Shown in pieces: positions 10,428 through 22,537 of a stretch of DNA of 64,000 nucleotides. How positions within the stretch are numbered: position 1 is the stretch's first letter; the number at the start of each line of letters is the position of its first letter. The translations under genes and the position numbers were made by a program. The notes under the pieces are model-generated. The model was not told the DNA's origin and did no database searches. It worked only from the letters and a program-made list of their open reading frames with translations. Source of the DNA: Lactuca virosa (lineage: Eukaryota > Streptophyta > Magnoliopsida > Asterales > Asteraceae); assembly GCA_928212115.1 (NCBI GenBank), contig CAKMRJ010005412.1:256111598-256175597 (forward strand), written 5' to 3'.

Positions 10428-12048
10428 TGTAACGCTTGTGTTCCAGAATGGTTTGGTTTAGGGCTTTAAAGATTCTAAAGCTTGGTTTTTCGGAAAAACT
10501 GAGTGTCACAATGAGACGATAGGGTGGTCACGACGTGACAAGCCAATATGAGAAACACGTATCGGAGTTGTGGTTACGAAGTGAAGCAGGCTGCAGCCCA
10601 AGCCCATGATCGTTTAGGGTTTCCTTCATATTTAAACCTCTCTAAGTCGATTTTAGGGTTCATTATCAGCCTCCATCACCCTCAAATCTCATAAAACCCT
10701 AACCATATCCCTCTTGGTGGCTCTTGGTCAATTTTGGTGTTGTGGTGGCTTGAAGAAGAAGAAGAAGAAGAAGAAGAAGAAGAAGAAGAGGAAGTTCTAG
10801 AGTGTTGATCCATCAAGGAAACCTCATTATCATCATCATCTTGTGCTCATTTTGGACCCTTGTAAATGTCCAAGATTCAACCTTTATGCTTCTAGGTTGC
10901 TAGATCTAAGTCCTTGTCCCTTTATCTTTAAGTTTGAGCAAGTTGAAGTGATGGGATTCCATAAAGTTTGCAACTTTATGAGTCCTTGAATCCTTTTGAA
11001 TAGTATTTGGTTTAGATCTGGGATTTGATTGTGAATTGGGATCATTGCATGAGTTTGGAGTCATTTTCTTAGCCTTTGACCTAGATTGGATAGAGGACAT
11101 GCATGCCTTGATTGGATAGAGGACTTGCATGAGGCATGCATGTCCATAAAGTTGACATTTTTATGGACCTTTGGAGTTCCCTTAAGCTTCTAGAAAAGTT
11201 GGAAGGGTTCCCACGACTAGGTTGCCATGTTGTGCTCACGACATGACCAAGGAGGGTTCACGTCTTGATGCTTGTTGAGTGGGTTGTATGTGACCGAGTT
11301 GGAGCGAGTTGAGTTGGAATCAGGCTGATTGAGTTCTCACAATGTGACCAGGGGTTGGTCACGACGTGAGGCTCAATGGTTGATGTTATTGGCTGTTGAC
11401 TTTGACCTTGACCGTGGATTTGTTGACATAGGTTGACTCTTGGTCAAGATTGTTGAATTTAGTGTGTAGACTAAGGTTGGACCTTGTATGTTTCGATAAG
11501 GGTGTTGTAGCATCTGTTACAGGGCTTTGAGTTGTAGTTTAGCTGATTCATGAGTCAGGGGAGTCTTCTCACTATACTGTGTAGGATGCTAGCTGTCTTT
11601 GTGACTCTTGCATTGTATGATGGACAAGGACCGTTCGTATGTTGGGTTTGGGCCATTTTTATGTTGGGTTGGGCCAATTTGTATGTTGGGTTGGGCCCGT
11701 GTGTATGATGTAGGGGGGCTTGTTATGAGTGTGGTGCCAGTTATGTAGGTGGGGCCCATTATGATGGGTAGGGCCCGATGTCATGTATGACAGGTGATGT
11801 TTTGGGGAACTCACTAAGCTTTATGCTTACGGTTTGTGGTTTGAACCTTTTTCACGTACTTCCTGTTCTAGAGGGAAGGCCCCGGCTTGACTGCACATCA
11901 TCCCCTAATGGCTTTTCCGCACCAATTATTAATGTTTTACTATAATATTTGAAAAATACAATTTACTTTGATTGGTTTTGGAACAAATATTTGCATGGAT
12001 TTAATGATTTAAAAATACAAATTTTACCACTATTTTTGGGACGTTACA
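10428..12048 (+). mobile_element. Solo LTR (Gypsy type), about 1.6 kb
   Basis: Starts TGTAACGCTTGTG and ends GGGACGTTACA with no internal region or PBS after it. It contains the conserved box GGGGAACTCACTAAGCTT (near 11806) and a decayed version of the donor segment, GGGGAGTCTTCTCACTATAC (near 11560). The palindrome TCACGACGTGA and variants recur about six times between 10530 and 11370. No matching 5-bp target duplication is visible, so the boundaries are approximate. Confidence 0.65.
10752..10790. repeat. (GAA)n microsatellite
   Basis: About twelve GAA units inside the solo LTR. Confidence 0.95.
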
Positions 12049-12056
12049 CACACACA

Positions 12057-12082
12057 AAGAGAGAGAGAGAGAGAGAGAGAGG
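12057..12082. repeat. (GA)n microsatellite
   Basis: About thirteen GA units between two LTR remnants. Confidence 0.95.
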
Positions 12083-12698
12083 TTGATTTATTAAATTTAT
12101 TAAATGATTAATAAACTGTAATAAATAATTTGTTAATATATTATGTGATTAATATATTAGTTAGAAATAGTATTATTTAATTAAGAATTAATCAGAAATT
12201 AATTGAAATTAATTTTAGGATTAACTGGATTAATTAATAGTGTAAGGATTTAAGCTGTAATTATTTAATAATTGAACAAGAAGGAATTCAAGAACCTTCC
12301 AGGTTTGGACGATTTTTGGAATGATCCTAAGAGGATTTGGAATATTCCTTATAGATAATTAAGGGATTGGATAATTACCAAATTTAAAATATTAATATTA
12401 TATTTAAATTAGGTTTTTCAGGGTTCCTTGTATCAGCTATAAATAGGGCCCTTGGGTGCCTCATTTTCTTCCACTCCTTCTTCACAAGAGAATAGTTGAT
12501 TTTCTCCTCTTTCCTCCTCTCTCCTCGAGTCTTCTAATTGCTAGGGTTTGGGTATAAACCATTAGAGACAATAAACTTTTGGCGCTAGGTTTTATGAAGA
12601 AATCAAGAATTAGACCAAGGATTTATTTGAAATAACAAACCAAAGGTATGTAAACCCTAACCTATGAAATTCGTTTTTAATAGGGTTCCTTTAGGGTT
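12083..12698 (+). mobile_element. Left part of an older Copia-like LTR, split by Gypsy-1
   Basis: AT-rich sequence with runs of ttaatatatta, a TATA box (ctataaatagggc near 12437) and a 3' segment (aaaggtatgtaaaccctaac) similar in layout to the Copia LTRs at 48481 and 53841. The remainder continues at 26662 beyond Gypsy-1, where catagatcc...ggttgcatgt matches the ends of those LTRs. The exact 5' end is not defined. Confidence 0.55.
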
Positions 12699-12925
12699 TG
12701 AAACATCCCAAAAATATATACCAAAAATTTCGTTTTAAATCAGTAGTAAAAACCATCAATAACATCAATCACATAAAAATCATAGTCATGTATCTCAAAA
12801 ACATCATCAAATCTGTCAATGTATCAAAATCATATATCACAAATCATAGTGAATCCTCCCAGGCTAAAAACAGTGGTGTGTGTCATGAAGTCATCCCAAG
12901 CTCTTCCCCTTACTAGCGGGAGCAC

Positions 12926-13471
12926 CTGAAACCAAAACTGAAAACTGTAAGCACGAAGCTTAGTGAGTCCCCTCAACTACCACATACCATACATATAACA
13001 CATAAACATATCTTGGACCCTGCCCCTGCTTCATCGAGTCAAGCTCGGCATCGGCTTTCTCGGCATCGGACCCCGCCCGGCATCAAGCCTCACCCGGAAT
13101 CGAGAAAATATCGGAATACATAAGAGCATAATCAGTAATACACTTAAACCTAAGCACATAACATTATCACTTAAACATTCCTCGGGCCCCACCTGGCATC
13201 AGACCGTAATCCGGTATCATACTAACATTCCTCGGGACAACCCCGACATCGAATCGAAGTCCGGAAACATACAATACAAACACATGCGAGAATCACAAAG
13301 ACATCAAGCATACAAGCAATCCTCGGGACCTCCCCGACATCGGATTGAAATCCGGAAAGGCATATAATCCTAGATCGGGCCCCGTCCGACATCGGACTGT
13401 AGTCTGGAACTACTACTAACTAAAACGGCCGACCATGGTGCCTTACACACGTTCCTACTGGAGAAACTCAC
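12926..13471 (-). other. Putative LTR intron (Gypsy-1 3' LTR)
   Basis: Minus strand: donor CGAG|GTGAGT, box GGACTCACTAAGCTTCG (about 12950-12968), acceptor GGTTTCAG|GT. It encloses the hairpin array. Splicing is inferred from motif conservation only. Confidence 0.45.
13014..13412 (-). repeat. Hairpin array in Gypsy-1 3' LTR
   Basis: Repeated small inverted repeats with changing stems, for example TCGGG/CCCGA with loops acaac and acctc, and CGGAT/ATCCG with loop tgaa. Some units are degenerate. Confidence 0.65.
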
Positions 13472-14750
13472 CTCGAATGCTAGCTGTGAAATCTCGTGTG
13501 AGGAATCTCTGATGGCTTCCCAACGACTCCCCGACTATCAATTTCACAATAACACTTAATCAAAAATCTGATAACTCTTCTTAGGGTAAAATGACCATTT
13601 TACCCCTGGTCAAAGACAACGTCCTGGTCAAAGTCAAAGTCAAGGTCAACTCCCAGTCAATCCAACTCGTCGAGTTACCTCCTAACTCGGCGAGTTCCTG
13701 TTCTACTCAGACTCGTGGTCAGCCGAGTCAACTCGTCGAGTCCCTTCGCAGACTCGTCGAGTTCTACCTGGCATACAATCGGCACATCCTGGCTTTAACT
13801 CGTCAAGTCCCTTACTGGACTCGTCGAGTTCCCCTGCCTGTTTGGCTATCTTAATGGATTAAGCCCCTACACTTCAGATCCAAGCTTCATACTTCACATA
13901 ACCCCTGAAAATGTCCTTTTAAGGGTAAAGTTTCTGACTTTACCCATTAATACCACTTCTTAAAGGGTTTAGCTCAAACCCTAATTCCTTGGGACCTAGA
14001 ACTTGGTCCTTAAGCCTTCCATACACCTAACTCAAGCTTACAACCTCACATCTAAACCTCTAACACTACTTGGACATGTAAATTCCCCACCTTTCCCACA
14101 TGTATGGCCTTTTGGGGCTAAAAGGCCAATATGACTCTCCAAAGCTTGCATGGGGGGCTCCAATGGCATAAAGTTTGCACCTTTATGTCATAACAGCCCC
14201 TCAAGGTACTAGATCTGGAAGAATACCCTCTTAGGTCGATCATTTCCCAAAAGCTACCAATCTTGGACCAAAAACCCACATAAAGAGGACATAAGGAGAT
14301 CTAATGAACTGATAGCCAAGATAGAAACTTGATTACCAGAAAATGTAGCAAATGGAGTGTAGCTTCTGGATCTACTCTTTCCCTCTTGAGCCCTCTATCT
14401 TCTTCCTCTTGAACAAGCTTCAAAAGCACACAAATATCACTCAAAATGGCTCACACTCTCAAAGAAGGCTCTAAGGTTTCGTGGATTAGGGTTTGGGACA
14501 AGGAGGCTGTAAATGGGGCTAAGGGGTGGGGGTTAAGGAGCATAAATAGGGTGCAAAACCCCGAAATTAGGGTTTCATCATGGCCGGGCTACTCGTCGAG
14601 TCGAGGGCTCTTGACTCGTCGAGTAGATAGCTCAAACCTCGCACATAATCTGCCTTCTACTCGACGAGTTAGGGCCACCAACTCATCGATTTCCTCTCTA
14701 AAAATGAATAAATAAGTGAGTTAAATGCATACCAGGAACCACGCGTTACA

Positions 14751-14764
14751 ATTCTCCCCCACTT
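14751..14764 (-). promoter_or_regulatory. Polypurine tract of Gypsy-1
   Basis: AAGTGGGGGAGAAT on the minus strand, directly before the 3' LTR. It primes plus-strand DNA synthesis. Confidence 0.9.
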
Positions 14765-14848
14765 GTCTTAGATTTCGTCCTTGAAGTCTGATGCATCTGA
14801 AAACAACTCCGGGTAGTGCTCCCTCATCTCCTTATCGGGCTCCCATGT
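14765..14848 (-). pseudogene. C-terminal end of Gypsy-1 pol, cut off by a solo LTR
   Basis: Encodes TWEPDKEMREHYPELFSDAS and a short acidic tail. It is the continuation of the integrase tail at 16771, separated by the solo LTR at 14849-16765. Confidence 0.85.
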
Positions 14849-16237
14849 TGTAACATCCTGTTTCAGATCGTCTGAGATAAGAGTTTGTTGGCTGGAACGC
14901 GGGCATGAGGAAGTCTCGGGGTTGCGAAGAGTTGCTGGAAGCGTAGAGTATCTTGACACCTTTTCGAGGATATGAGATTCATTGGAAACGAAGTTATATT
15001 GAGGAATCAATGGAAGTTTGAAGTTATGGCAGGATAAGTCCTTTATTTGAAAAAGGTGGCAGCGGAGTATGCTGGGCGTACATGTGTGTACGCTTAGCGT
15101 ACTCATGCGCGTGAATTTTAAGCAGAGCCACCTAGTACGCTGGGCGTACTAGGCACAGAAGGAAAACCCTAATTGTGAGGAGTGTCCCTATATAAAGAAT
15201 GAGATGGCCTCATTCCTAGCCACCATCCTCAGTCAATAAACCCTCTCAAACCCTAATCATCGTTCTTGAGCTTGTGTGTGACCATTGTGAGCTTTTAAGT
15301 GTTCTTGTGGGATTATTGGAGTGAAGAAGGAGCATGGAAGAGAATGGAGTTGGAGTCCAGGCTTTGGATCTGAGCTTTTCTATGGTTGGAGCATCATTTG
15401 AAGGTATAAAGCTTAAAGCTTTCCCATTCTTTTGTTTTGTGCATGATATGGTCCATTTTAGGGTTTTGGTCCCAAAGCTTGAGGCTTTATGAGTTGTTGC
15501 ACTCCAGAGCTTCATATATGTCCTTTTAAGTGTTTCTAGTGGAGAGGATCCATAAAAATGAGGTCTTGAAAGTGAGAATCAGCCCATGCATGAGATATGA
15601 GCATTTTAAGTTAAGAGAATAAGAGTTTTGTGTGTTTGTGACCTTATCAGCCATGCAAAGGCTTAAAGTCACTGACTTTATGGAGTAAGAGCTATTAGGG
15701 AGTCCAGATTTGAGAAATGAGCTAAGGTCTTAACGGGGTTAAGACCAAGAGAATGGACTAAGCAAAATTGGGCGTACGCCCAGCGTAAGTTCCAGTACCC
15801 CCCGCGTACTGGGTTGGTGCCCCCGATCAGTTTCATGCATGTGTGAGTACGCTGAGCGTACCAAGAGAGGTACGCCCCGCGTAACCTCTCTGTGAGCTTT
15901 TTGGGCTGAATTTTATTATTGGGCCTTAAGGGCTGGGCCTGGATCTTTGGGCATGTGAATTAGTGACCTTGAGCAGAGAAATATTATATTGTGCTTTGGG
16001 CCCTTGAGTTGGGCTTGCCATTTAGATTGAGAATTGGGCCTTGGGAAAGCCCATCTATTATTGGGCCTTGGTGGGCCCAATGGGTTTTAGGTCATTGATG
16101 GACTGGTTAGTGGACTACCTTTAGACCTAATGAGTGAGAGTTTGGACTTAGATCCTAATTGGGATAATTGTGGGTTTGGCTCAGAGTTAGAGGTTGGCGG
16201 GTGGCAGCAGCGTTATAGGGGCTGTTCATCATCCGAG

Positions 16238-16565
16238 GTGAGTCTTCTCACTATACTTTACCATGAGTGGTATTTTTGTGCGACTGAGATGTCTTATGTG
16301 CTTATCTGTGTATTGTGATATCCTGCATTATGTCTATGTGATTTATGTTGTGTATTATTCTGAGCTTACTGAGTTAGGGCCAGAGGGTCCACCTGAGTTA
16401 GGACCGAAGGGTCCACCCGAGTTGTGGGACCGGAGGGTCCCACTAAGACACATTGACCGAAGGGTCTTACTGAGTTATAGCCTCGAGTGGCTAATGAGTT
16501 GTGTGTGGTATCTTGGGGAACTCACTAAGCTTCGTGCTTACAGTGTTATGTGATATGTTTTTCAG
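16238..16565 (+). other. Putative LTR intron (solo LTR 14849-16765)
   Basis: Donor CCGAG|GTGAGTCTTCTC, box GGGGAACTCACTAAGCTT near 16514, acceptor GTTTTTCAG|GT. It holds the hairpin array at 16376-16493. Confidence 0.45.
16376..16493 (+). repeat. Hairpin array in solo LTR 14849-16765
   Basis: Five units: GGGCC-agag-GGTCC, GGACC-gaag-GGTCC, GTGGGACC-ggag-GGTCCCAC (8-bp stem), GACC-gaag-GGTC, and TAGCC-tcgagt-GGCTA. Stems differ but pair. Confidence 0.75.
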
Positions 16566-16770
16566 GTTCTTTTCAGGATCGCGGGAAGGAGCCGACTTGA
16601 TTGTACACACCAAAGAAAGAGTTATGTTTTGAGGATCCTGGAGTTGTAATTAAACAATTATGGAGTTGCGATTTGTCAATTAAATAAATGAGATTTTTGT
16701 GAAATCTGTTATGAGAATTATGTGATTTTAAACGAAAAATTTGTTTGAAAATTTACGGTGTTACACATGT

Positions 16771-17905
16771 CAACTCTAAACCCTTACAGTGCTGCCACTG
16801 CACCTTTACTAACTGAACAACCTTGTTCCTCAAGGTTTTCATCTTGCGATCCAGAATCGCCACCGGTCTCTCAATGTAGTTCAGGCTATCGTCAACTTGA
16901 ATATCCTCCAAGGGCACAATCGCTGAATCATCCACTAAGCACTTCCGTAACTGGGAAATATGGAAAATGTTGTGGATCTGACTAAGCTCTGCCGGTAGAT
17001 CCAACCGATAAGCCACCCTGCCCACCCGGGCTATAACCCTGAAAGGACCAATGTACCTGGGTCCCAGCTTGCCCCGTTTCCGGAACCGGATGACACCTTT
17101 CCAAGGTGACACCTTCAGGAGGACCATATCGCCCACCTGAAACTCTAAATCTGAACGCCGCTTGTCGGCGTAGCTCTTCTACCAACTCTGAGCCATCTGG
17201 AGCCTGCTCGGGACCTGCTGGATCCGCTCTGTAGTCTTGAGTACTACCTTAGTACTCCCCATGACTCTCTGACCGACCTCACCCCAACAGATTGAGGTCC
17301 TACACTTCCTCCCGTATCTCGAAGGTAGGTCGGTCTACGCTGGCGTGGTAACTGTTGTTATACGATAATTCCGCTAATAGAAGATACGTATCCCAACTGC
17401 CACCGAAATCCTAAAGACATGCGCGTAGAATGTCCTCGAGAGTCTGCATCGTCCTCTCGCTCTGTCCATATGTCTGAGGGTGGAAGGTGGTGCTGAAGTG
17501 GAGACGAGTACCCATCTCCTCGTGGAACCGCTTCCAAAATCTAAAAGTGAAACGGACATCTTGGTCTGACACCACCGAGACAGGCACTCCATGCCGTGCC
17601 ACTATCTCACGCATGTATATCTCGGCCAGCTTCTCGGCCGATATGCTCTCCTGTATCGGGATAAAATGGGCGCTCTTGGTCAACCGATCCATGATGACCC
17701 ATATCGAATCTACTCCACGTGCAGTCCTGGGAAACTTGGTAATGAAATCCATGGTGATATCCTCCCATTTCCACACGGGAATGTCTAGCGGCTACATCTT
17801 GTCGTGTGGTCTGTGGTGCTCAGCCTTGACCTTCTTGCAGGTCAAGCACTGCTCCACGTACCAAGCAACGTCCTGCTTCATTCAGGGCCACCAGTAATCA
17901 GGGCG
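16771..17905 (-). pseudogene. Gypsy-1 integrase and chromodomain-like tail
   Basis: Minus strand: HHCC region near 17780-17950 (H..., CLTCKKVKAEHH), then the DDE core with MDFITKFPRT and DRLTKSAHFIP (near 17700), SDQDVRFTFRFW (near 17560) and FHPQTYGQSERTMQTLEDIL (near 17450). The C-terminal part has GDMVLLKVSPWKG, GPRYIGPFRV and HISQLRKCLVDD. It ends in the chromodomain-like segment AILDRKMKTLRNKVVQLVKV and WQHCKGLELT. Integrase joins cDNA to host DNA, and the chromodomain guides chromoviruses to heterochromatin. Stops fall in the HHCC region and frameshifts near 17140-17410. Interrupted at 16766 by a solo LTR. Confidence 0.88.
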
Positions 17906-19550
17906 AAGATCTCAGTACATCTTCGTTGCCCCAGGATAGATGGAGAACCTCGACTTATGGGCCTCATCCATCAGAACCTGCCGTACTCTGCCCCAGTACG
18001 GAACCCAGACCCTCCGATGCAGGGTCAACAACCCTCGGCTGTCATAATCAAATGAGGCCACCCGGCCAACAATCCGCTCGCACTTCTGACGCTCTTCCTT
18101 CAAACCCTCAACCTGCGCCTCTCTAATCTGCTCCAGTAATGGAGTAATCACTGTCATCGTCAGACATATATTTCTAATCGGAGTCGCCACCGTCTTGTGG
18201 CTCAAGGCGTTGGCCACCACATTGGCCTTGCCCAGGTGGTAAAGGATCTCACAGTCATAATCCTTCACCACATCTAACCATCGACGCTGCATCATGTTCA
18301 GATTTGGCTGATCCATGAGGTACCTCAAACTCTTGTGGTCCGTATAAATGGTACAACAGACTCCATAGAGGTAATGCCGCCAAATCTTGAGGGTGAAAAC
18401 CACAACCCCCAGCTCTAAATCATGCGTCGGATAGTTAGCCTCGTGAGGCTTCAGCTGCCTCGACGTGTAAGCTATCACATGACCCCTCTGCATCAATAAT
18501 GCACCCATGCCTGTAATCGACGCGTCGCAGTAAACTACGAAGTCATTAACTCCCTCGGGCAGAGTCAAAATCGGTGTCTCGCATAACCGCTGTCTAAGAG
18601 TCTCGAAGGCTGCCTGCTGCTCAGGCCCCCAGCAGAATGTCACCGAATTCTTGGTCAGCCGGGTCAAAGGTACAACGATCTTGGAGAAATTTTGGATAAA
18701 TCTATGGTAATAACCCGCTAGACCAAGAAAACTCCGAATCTTAGTTGGAGACCTCGGAACCTCCCACTGCATCACAACCTGTATCTTGGCCGGGTCGACC
18801 AGAATACCCATCTGGTCCACGAGATGCCCAAGAAACTGCACCTCGTGCAACCAGAACTCACACTTGGAGAACTTTGCAAAAAAGTCTCTCCCTCCTCAGT
18901 GTCTCCAGCACCTACCTCAGGTGATCCTCATGCTGCTACTGAGTCTTGGAATAGACGAAGATATCATCGATGAAAACTATCACAGACCGATCCAGCATCG
19001 ATTTGCACACTCGGTTCATGAGATCCATGAACGCGCCTGGAGCAGTGGTGAGCCCAAACGGCATCACCACAAACTCATAATGACCATAGCGAGTCCTAAA
19101 AGCCGTCTTCTGTACATCCTCCTCTCTGACTCGCATTTGGTTATAACCTGATCGCAGATCAATCTTAGAGAACCAAGATGCACCCTGTAGCTGGTCAAAC
19201 AAATCATCGATCCTTGGGAGGGGATAACGGTTCTTCACCGTCACCTTATTCAGCTCCTGGTAGTCTATGCACATCCGATGTGAACCATCCTTCTTCTTCA
19301 CAAAAAGGATCGGTGCTCCCCATGGTGAACTACTCGTCCTGATAAATCCCTTGTCTAGTAGCTCTTGCAGCTGCGTAGACAACTCCTGCATCTCGGGAGG
19401 AGCTAACCGATATGGTGCCTTGGCTATCGGAGCCGCACCAGGGACTAAGTCGATCCTGAACTCAACCTATCTCTCCGGAGGTATCCCAGTCAAATCCTCC
19501 GGGAATACATCCGAGTACTCACGCAAGACCGGCACATCATCCACTGTCGC
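17906..19550 (-). pseudogene. Gypsy-1 reverse transcriptase and RNase H
   Basis: RT motifs on the minus strand: SPWGAPILFVKKKDGSHRMC, RYPLPRIDDLFDQL, SKIDLRSGYNQMRV, GHYEFVVMPFGLTTAPGAF and the YxDD-box equivalent VFIDDIFVYS (near 18950). A frameshift near 18850-18935 separates this from LGHLVDQMGILVDPAKI. RNase H follows with VVYCDAS, HDLELGVVVF and CTIYTDHKSLRYL. The last acidic residue is lost (VVANALSHK where the family has VVADALSR). A UAG replaces a Gln codon just upstream of VEFRIDLVPG. Inactive. Confidence 0.9.
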
Positions 19551-20022
19551 CTTACCCTTATCCCGGGTATCCATCACATAAGCGACATAACCTGCGCAAT
19601 TCAGCTGAAGGTAACGCCTCGGCCTCGCTGCTGAACATAAAACCGGTCCGCGCTGTGGCCTCTCGCCCTGAATCACTAACCCTCCCCCCACTAGGAGTCC
19701 GAACCCTCACTAGCTGCTGCTCGCAGTCAATCACTTCCCCATTGGGGCTCAACCAATCCATACCCACTATAACCTTATTCCCTCGCAGGGGAATAGGAAC
19801 CAGATCCATTGAAAAACTACTCATCAAATAACTGTAGTGTACAACCTCTGTGAACCCTCGCAACCCTAACGGTCCTGTCATCTGCTATCTCCACATCAAG
19901 TGGGCAATCCAGCTCCCCCGGAGCTCAAACGAATAGCTTGCTGAGCGCGAGCGACACAAAAGATCGGGTTGCATCCGAATCAAACAGTACCAAGGCTGAG
20001 ATACCGTTCACTAAGAACGATC
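19551..20022 (-). pseudogene. Gypsy-1 aspartic protease
   Basis: Contains ALVLFDSDATRSFVS. The family's catalytic DSG is here DSD, which would abolish activity. Downstream KVIVGMDWLSPNGEVIDC and GYVAYVMDTRDK are typical of the protease-RT linker in this group. At least two frameshifts. Confidence 0.82.
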
Positions 20023-20088
20023 CTATAACAAACACATAAACATAATAAATAATCATAACAAATAAAGAGATAAGGAGAGAATACATAC
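20023..20088 (-). other. Intron-like 66-nt cassette at the gag-protease junction
   Basis: Minus strand GTATGTATTC...TTATAG, with no stop and length divisible by three. Removing it gives V-T-G-S-F-L-V, close to the VVxGTFLV normally found here. Gypsy-4 has a 63-nt cassette with the same ends at the same codon (49382-49444). Confidence 0.5.
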
Positions 20089-21294
20089 CCGTCACAACAT
20101 CGGGAGCCACACGTGTCTCCTCTGCAGTAAGCTGGAAATCCATGCTCCTCGCCGTAGGCGCCTCTGCCCGGATCTGACGGCCATCTGTAATCCTCAACGT
20201 GGCAGGAGCGGGTGTCGCCACCTCTCTCCTTCTGCTGCCAGACTTGGACACTGGGCCTTCTTGTGGCCCCTCTGATTGCACTGGAAGCAAATCAGATCTG
20301 AAAACTGTTGTGGTGGTGGTGGTAGCTGTACAATACCTGCTCATGTGCCCAGTTCGGCCGCACTTGAAGCAACCCAAACTCCTCGCCCTGCACTCCCCCT
20401 CGTGCATCTTGCCGCACTTGCCACACCGGCTGTGACCCTGCTGGCTCCTCGATCTGTGATATGATAACTTGGGCTTCTTGCCCGCACTGCCTGTCTGAAC
20501 CCCATTTGGTTTCCTCTTCCTCTCCATCTCCAAATCCAACTCCCTCTCTCGAGCCCTTGCAATCATGTCCTCCAGCGTCTTGCAGCTGGAGCGGCTCACA
20601 AACTGGCGGATATCACTACGCAACATCTCATGGTATCGGGCCTTCTTCATCTCTTCGTCCGCCACGTATTGCGGAACGAGAAAGGCCCTCTCCCTAAACT
20701 TGGCGGTGATCTCCGCCACAGTCTATGGCGTCTGCTCAAGATCCTGGAACTCCCTCGCTAGCTGTTGCACCTCAATCACAGGTGCAAAATCGGCTCTGAA
20801 CCTGGCCGAAATATCACTCCAGGTCATAGCATCTAGAACTGTATCATCCCCAATGGCTCGTCCGACCTCCTCCCACCAATCTCGTTCCCTGTCCTCCAAA
20901 AGACAGGATGCAAGTCGGACCTTATCCCCTCAGGACATTTGCTCGTACGGAATGCGTTGCCGACATCAGCCAACCATCTGCTGCTAGCAATGGGGTCCCG
21001 AGCCCCATGATAGTCGGGAGCTCCACAAGCCCTAAACTCCCGGAAAGTCATTGTGTGCGACCCCATCATGGCCACCACCTCAGTGCGGAAAGCGCTCAGC
21101 TTCTCATCCAGAAGCTCCAAAATACCCTCCTTGACCGAACCAAAGATCACAGGAGTCTGATCTAGAATGATGCGTGTGATCTCAGACAAAATAAACTCCC
21201 TCGTATGCTCATCCATCTGCCCGGATCCAGAGCCCGAGCCCGATCCCTCAACAGTACCTGAAATGCCAATTGGCCTAGTACGTAGCGTCACCAT
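20089..21294 (-). pseudogene. Gypsy-1 gag
   Basis: Starts MVTLRTRPIGISG at 21294, then a Gly/Ser linker, FREFRACGAPDYHGARDPI, AEITAKFRERAFLVPQYVAD and LEDMIARARERELDLEME. It has one clear CCHC knuckle, CFKCGRTGHMSRYC (near 20350), preceded by a C-x2-C half-finger (CGKCGKMHEGEC). It ends with LRITDGRQIRAEAP and LTAEETRVAPDVVTG. A frameshift and a stop at about 20720-20835 split it. Gag forms the particle and binds genomic RNA. Closely similar in wording to Gypsy-2 Gag. Confidence 0.88.
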
Positions 21295-21722
21295 ACTGAA
21301 AATACACCATAAAAAACATCAGTATACTCATTATAACTCGAGGGATCTCACATACTACAAGTTTCTTGGGTTCATCTCAGCCTTCCTTAATTCGAGTACA
21401 GATCCTCTACTTTCAGTAGTACGGGCACATACTACCTTCCACATCTATCCGTACTTTCCTCAAGAACTGCCTCGACTCCACCAAGTCGCTTCTACTGCTA
21501 CTGCTGATCTCATGCTAAACTCGTCCTAGGCTTGCCCTAGGGAAATCACCAACCCACTCTCCGCTATCAGCTGCATAAGAAGTCCCTGCTATCTCCCCCT
21601 AACTAGCTCGTGAATACTATTACATATCACTAAGACTAGATAATTCTTCGAAAGAGATATCCTACCCTACAAGGGTTGAGTTCAGACACACCCGAGAGTG
21701 TGCCCGGATCCCTCAAACCGAG
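21295..21722 (-). other. Gypsy-1 untranslated leader
   Basis: Between PBS and gag start, with no frame. It ends near the PBS with a segment (TTGAGGGATCCGGGCACACT on the minus strand) also present in Gypsy-2, -3 and -4. Confidence 0.7.
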
Positions 21723-21734
21723 GCTCTGATACCA
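21723..21734 (-). promoter_or_regulatory. Primer-binding site of Gypsy-1
   Basis: TGGTATCAGAGC on the minus strand, complementary to the 3' end of initiator methionine tRNA, three bases from the LTR end. Confidence 0.93.
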
Positions 21735-21964
21735 ACTTGAAACATCCCAAAAATATAGACCAAAAATTTTGTTTTAAATCGATAGTAAAAACCATCAATA
21801 ACATCAATCACATAAAAATCATAATCATGTATCTCAAAAACATCATCAAATTTGTCAATGTATTAAAATCATATATCATAAATCAGAGTGAATCCTCCCA
21901 GGCTAAAAACAGTGGTGTGTGCCATGCAGTCATCCCGAGCTCTTCCCCTTACTAGCGGAAGTAC

Positions 21965-22537
21965 CTGAAACCAAAACTGAAAATTGTAAGCACGAAGCTT
22001 AGTGAGTCCCCCCAACTACCACATATCATACATATAACACATAAACATATCTTAGTCCCCGCCCCTGCTTCATCGAGTCAAGTTCGGCATCGGCTTTCCT
22101 GGCATCGGGCCCCGCCCCGCATCGAACCCTATTCGGCATCAGGCCCCGCCCGACATCGAGCCTCGCCCGACATCGAGCAAATCTTGGAATACATAAGAGC
22201 ATAATCAGTAATACACATAAACCTAACATTATCACTTAAACATTCCTCGGGCCCCACCCAACATCGGACCGTTATCTGGTATCATACTAACATTCCTCGG
22301 GACCGCCCCGACATCGAACCGAAGTCCGGAAACGTACAATACAAACACATGCAAGAATCACAAAGACATCAAGCATACAAGAATTCCTCGGGACCGACCC
22401 GACATCGGATCGAAATTCGGAAAGGCATATAATCCTAGATCGGGCCCCGCCCGGCATCGGACCGTAGTCCGGAACTACTACTAACTAAACGGGTCGGCCT
22501 TGGTGCCTTAGACCCGTTCCTACTTGATGAAACTCAC
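21965..22537 (-). other. Putative LTR intron (Gypsy-1 5' LTR)
   Basis: Donor CGAG|GTGAGT, box GGACTCACTAAGCTTCG, acceptor GGTTTCAG|GT. It holds a hairpin array at about 22055-22476, including CGGAC-cgta-GTCCG and TCGGG-accga-CCCGA. Confidence 0.45.
22055..22476 (-). repeat. Hairpin array in Gypsy-1 5' LTR
   Basis: The same array as in the 3' LTR with point differences. Several unit differences fall in stems. Confidence 0.6.

Larger units (their letters stand above)
12699..14750 (-). repeat. Gypsy-1 3' LTR
   Basis: TG...CA on the plus strand (tgaaacatccc to acgcgttaca). It matches the copy starting at 21738 almost base for base, apart from small indels. It carries about eleven copies of the ACTCGTCGAGT-type palindrome in two clusters (13660-13840 and 14585-14700), flanking the TATA-like CCCTATTTATG (minus, near 14545). 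The hairpin array lies at about 13014-13412. Confidence 0.92.
14849..16765 (+). mobile_element. Solo LTR nested in Gypsy-1 integrase, TSD catgt
   Basis: TGTAACATCCTG to GGTGTTACA, 1917 bp, flanked by catgt on both sides (14844-14848 and 16766-16770). It has its own TATA (CCTATATAAAG near 15188), the palindrome family GTACGC-NNN-GCGTAC (about seven copies, 15070-15885), a TGGGCC/GGGCC cluster (15900-16085) and the LTR-intron signals. No internal region remains, so it arose by LTR-LTR recombination. Confidence 0.93.

Noticed and set aside
10428..12048. Exact target duplication for this solo LTR
   Set aside because: Left gagtg and right cacac do not match, so boundaries stay approximate.
13591..13854. 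Ser/Arg/Val-rich frames in Gypsy-1 LTRs (also 22658-23030 and 23396-23782)
   Set aside because: They read through ACTCGTCGAGT palindromes in the LTR and resemble no protein.
17487..17897. Plus-strand frames opposite Gypsy-1 pol
   Set aside because: Antisense shadows of the integrase and RT coding strand.
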